Shown: piece after piece, positions 5,868 to 7,860 of the stretch
How the letters are laid out: every line of letters starts with the position of its first letter
Numbering within the stretch: position 1 is the stretch's first letter
NCBI GenBank assembly: GCA_035540915.1
Contig: DATLFQ010000199.1
Coordinates: forward strand, 1-7,860
Source: DATLFQ01 sp035540915
GTDB taxonomy: Bacteria > Actinomycetota > Acidimicrobiia > Acidimicrobiales > GCA-2861595
Reading direction: 5' to 3'
Length of the DNA: 7,860 bases
Program-made: the position numbers and the translations under genes
The notes under the pieces: model-generated
Told to the model about the DNA's origin: nothing
The model's database searches: none
What the model saw: the letters and a program-made list of their open reading frames with translations, nothing else

Positions 5868-6134
5868 TCAGCGCCGCGAACGGCGGCGGGCGAGGAGCCC
5901 GACGCGGTCGCCGACGACGATCAGGACGACCGCCGAGGCGATGGCGACCAGCGAGCCGATGATGTTCAACTCGAACACGTCGCCGGTCCCGAGTGCGTTG
6001 GCCACCACCCCGCCGATCACCGAGCCGACCAGCCCCAGCCCGACGGTCCACCCGAAGCTGAGGTGCTGGCGGCCCGGCACGATCAGCCGGGCCAACATGC
6101 CCACCACCAACCCGAAGACGAGGAACCCGATCAT
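5868..6134 (-). CDS. GlsB/YeaQ/YmgE-family (transglycosylase-associated) small membrane protein (88 aa)
   Basis: A small inner-membrane protein of the family named for transglycosylase-associated and stress-response proteins; the biochemical function of the family is not established. Three hydrophobic helices are visible at about residues 2-19, 29-48 and 57-78, with the family-like Gly-rich pattern (FGLVVGMLARLIVPGRQ, then GLGLVGSVIGGVVANAL) and a basic tail ARRRSRR facing the cytoplasm. The length is typical. ATG 6134 is chosen because AAGGA (minus strand of 6142-6146) lies 7 nt upstream and the family sequence begins at once; the longer open frame back to 6230 adds a Pro/Ala-rich leader unlike the family. 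It is divergent from the glycosyltransferase gene across 194 bp and upstream of fic, separated from it by a 17-bp hairpin. Confidence 0.88.
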   Translation of the reverse strand: MIGFLVFGLVVGMLARLIVPGRQHLSFGWTVGLGLVGSVIGGVVANALGTGDVFELNIIGSLVAIASAVVLIVVGDRVGLLARRRSRR

Positions 6135-6141
6135 CTTGCCG

Positions 6142-6146
6142 TCCTT
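6142..6146 (-). promoter_or_regulatory. Shine-Dalgarno of the GlsB-like gene
   Basis: AAGGA on the minus strand with a 7-nt spacer to ATG 6134; it decides the start against the longer open frame. Confidence 0.6.
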
Positions 6147-6316
6147 GCTCTGAATGCTGGCCGGTGGTGCGCGCGATTGTCCCACGCCGGGCGCCGGCTC
6201 GCCCGCCCCGCCGGGCGAGGAGTTCGCCACCGGGCCGAGGTCACCGGTCCACCCGCTCTGGCGAAAATGCTACGGCCGCCGGAGCGGTCGGCCCTCGCCG
6301 CCGGAGGCGCCGGCGG

Positions 6317-6322
6317 TAGGTT
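6317..6322 (+). promoter_or_regulatory. Candidate -10 box for a leaderless glycosyltransferase gene
   Basis: TAGGTT fits TANNNT and ends 6 nt before ATG 6329, so transcription would start at the ATG. No Shine-Dalgarno is present. No good -35 is visible. Confidence 0.45.
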
Positions 6323-6627
6323 GGCCCGATGCGCAGGCGGCTGCCCACGGGCAACGCCGCGCTTGTCGCCGCCGTCGCCGGGGCGGGGTCGGTGGGCGTC
6401 GCGCTGCGGTTGCGCGAGCTGCTGAGCCGCCGATCGCTGTGGCTGGACGAGGCCATGTTGGCCAACAACATCGTGCGTCGGGACTGGTGGGCGCTTGCCG
6501 AGCCGCTCGACGACAACCAGGGCGCCCCCGTCGGGTTCCTGTGGGCTCAGCGCTCGGTGATCGAGCTGTTCGGCAACAACGAGTACGCGCTCCGGGCCGT
6601 CCCCTTCGTCGCCGGTGTCGCGGTGCT

Positions 6628-6696
6628 CGGGCTCACCTACCTGCTCGCCCGGCGCGTGCTGCCGGCGTGGGCCGGGCGAGCAGGTAGGTGAGCCCG
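6628..6696. repeat. 26-bp perfect inverted repeat, 17-nt loop, inside the glycosyltransferase gene
   Basis: Left arm 6628-6653 and right arm 6671-6696 are exact reverse complements; the loop is 6654-6670. The left arm encodes the expected protein (LTYLLAR) and the right arm is an antisense copy that supplies the TGA. It is thus a secondary inverted copy, not a terminator. Confidence 0.95.
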
Positions 6697-6720
6697 GCGC
6701 GTGCTGCCGGCGTGGGCCGG
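6647..6720 (+). repeat. 29-bp perfect direct repeat with 45-bp period
   Basis: 6647-6675 and 6692-6720 are identical over 29 bp. With the inverted repeat this gives the order A-B-A'-B (A 6629-6650, B 6651-6673, A' 6674-6695, B 6696-6718). Deleting one 45-bp period restores a continuous protein reading LARRVLPAWAGAVAVLLVGL. Confidence 0.95.
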
Positions 6721-7860
6721 TGCGGTGGCCGTCCTGCTGGTCGGCCTGTGCCCGCCGCTGGTGCGCTACTCGACGGAGGTCAAGCAGTACTCGCTCGACG
6801 TGGCCTTGGCCCTGCTGGTTTCGTGGCTTGCGCTGCGGGCTCTCGACGAGGCCGAGGCGGGCGGGGGCTCCCGTCGGCTGGCCGCATGGGCGGCGGCCGC
6901 CACGGCGGCGGTGTGGCTGTCGCACTACGCCCTGTTCGTCGTCGCCGGGACCGGAGCGGTGCTGCTGGCGGCGTCCGCGGGGCGCCGCCGGATCCAGGCG
7001 GCGGCCGCCGCCGGGCTGGCTGCGGCCAGCTTCGGGGGCGTCTACCTGCTCAGCCTGCGCGACCTGCGCGGCAACGACGTCCTCGTCGACTACTGGGCGG
7101 CCGGCTTCCCACCCGACGGTGCCTCGCCGGCCGGCGCCGCGTCGTGGTTGGCCGGGCGGCTCGGCGCGCTGTACCAGGCCACGGCCGGCTTCCGACCGGC
7201 CGTCGTCGCGGGAGGGCTCTCGATCGCCGGCGTCGCCGTGCTGGCACGTCGAGGCGGCCGCCGGGACCTGGCTGTGCTGCTCGCCCCCGTTGCGGTGCTC
7301 GTCGCCGCAGCGGCCGTCCACGCCTTCCCGATGACCGGGCGCCTGGTGCTGGCCGTTGCGCCCGTGCTGGTGATCACCACCGTGGCGGCGACGACGAGCA
7401 CGTTGCGTCCAGTCGCCGTCGCCGGTGCCGTCGCCGTGGTGGTGCTCGTCGGCGGATGGGCGGGGCCGGCCGCCGACGTCGCCCGCTCGCCGACGACCAT
7501 CGCCGAGATCCGGCCGGTGCTGGAGGTCGTCGCCGAGCGCGCCCGGCCCGGTGACCACCTCTTCGTCCACGACGTCACCGAGCCGCCGGCCCGCTACTAC
7601 GGCGCCCTGCTGGGACTGCGGCCCGAGCGGCGCCTGGTGTGGCAGCCGACCGGTCCCGCCTGCGCCGACGGCCGGGAGCGGTCGGCGGTGGCGCCACCGG
7701 GCGGGTCCACGCGCGCCTGGGTCGTGTACGCGTACCGCCTCTCCGTCCGCCCGGCCGACGAGGCGGCCATGGTCTTCCGCCGCCTCGACGGCCTGGGCCG
7801 GCGGGCCACCACCATCACCCGCCCCGGTGCCGCCGCCGCCCTCTACGACTTCGGCCGCCC

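Larger units (their letters stand above)
6135..6328. other. Divergent intergenic region, 194 bp
   Basis: It must hold the promoters of the GlsB-like gene (minus) and the glycosyltransferase gene (plus). On the minus strand GACAAT (6181-6176) is a possible -10 about 40 bp before ATG 6134, without a clear -35. On the plus strand TAGGTT sits next to ATG 6329. The open frames crossing it look like noise. Confidence 0.4.
6329..7860 (+). pseudogene. GT39-like multi-span glycosyltransferase, interrupted by an in-frame TGA; open at the right edge
   Basis: Resembles GT39/PMT-type integral membrane glycosyltransferases, which move sugars from a lipid carrier to an acceptor on the outer face of the membrane. 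Visible: a first hydrophobic helix (about residues 10-27), then SLWLDEAM with the D40-E41 pair expected in the first outer loop, DNQGAPVGFLWAQR (62-75) and NNEYALRAVPF (83-93). Beyond the break come RYSTEVKQYSLDVALALL, many hydrophobic spans, HAFPMTGRLVL, and a probably soluble C-terminal part. Codons 1-115 are intact, then a 45-bp insertion (one placement is 6674-6718) adds a TGA at 6689-6691. The insertion is a multiple of three, so the same frame resumes and stays open to the edge (about 495 residues visible without the insert). As written, only a 120-aa fragment would be made. The substrate is unknown. Confidence 0.85.

Noticed and set aside
6689..6691. TGA as a selenocysteine codon next to a hairpin
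   Set aside because: The TGA lies in an antisense copy of upstream coding DNA inside the hairpin arm, no selenoprotein family is indicated, and relatives of this family have no Sec at this point.
6628..6696. Inverted repeat as an intrinsic terminator or IS end
   Set aside because: It sits inside a coding region, there is no T-tract or transposase, and duplication of the flanking coding sequence explains it fully.
6131..7570. Long minus-strand open frame across the glycosyltransferase gene
   Set aside because: His/Gly/Arg-rich antisense shadow; the plus strand encodes a coherent membrane protein.
1..7860. A previously undescribed multi-gene defence or mobile system
   Set aside because: No nuclease, helicase, recombinase, reverse transcriptase or effector genes were found; genes are ordinary chromosomal functions on mixed strands.
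1..7860. tRNA or rRNA genes
   Set aside because: No cloverleaf with a GTTCRA-type T-loop and no rRNA-like conserved segment was seen on either strand by eye.

Overview
The window is very GC-rich DNA with GTG starts, several apparently leaderless genes and hairpins without T-tracts. It also carries the 'GYWLVASDGGIFAFGDA' tandem repeat, which I associate with actinobacteria and especially Acidimicrobiia. The best guess is a high-GC Actinomycetota chromosome, probably an uncultured or draft Acidimicrobiia genome. That placement is inference from family resemblance; no marker gene is present. All genes look like ordinary chromosomal genes, and there is no RNA gene, IS element, phage gene or CRISPR array.

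Layout. Positions 21-230 (-) hold a small acidic, disordered protein. It is divergent from 294-1708 (+), a secreted M23 (LytM-type) peptidase followed by six ~42-residue GYW repeats; this frame is broken by a one-base deletion at 1159/1160. Positions 1770-2111 (+) encode a single-domain rhodanese. A convergent minus-strand block follows: phosphoglucose isomerase pgi (4362-2692), an unrecognised 98-aa protein (2678-2382) and a 67-aa two-helix membrane protein (2335-2132). Upstream on the same strand lie a Fic-fold protein with a degenerate active-site motif (5734-4484) and a GlsB/YeaQ/YmgE-type membrane protein (6134-5868). From 6329 to the right edge (+) runs a multi-membrane-span GT39-like glycosyltransferase. 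It is interrupted by a 45-bp insertion that creates a 26-bp perfect inverted repeat and an in-frame TGA.

How the genes relate. Pgi is central carbon metabolism and its two small downstream genes probably share its transcript. The M23 protein and the GT39-like protein both act at the cell envelope. I see no shared pathway and no convincing new multi-gene system. The most notable signals are the A-B-A'-B inverted duplication in the GT39-like gene, the Fic protein lacking the HPF histidine, a 17-bp perfect hairpin beside the fic start, and a Gln at the usual catalytic-base Glu of Pgi. The two interrupted reading frames both lie at repeated DNA, so sequencing or assembly error must be excluded first.
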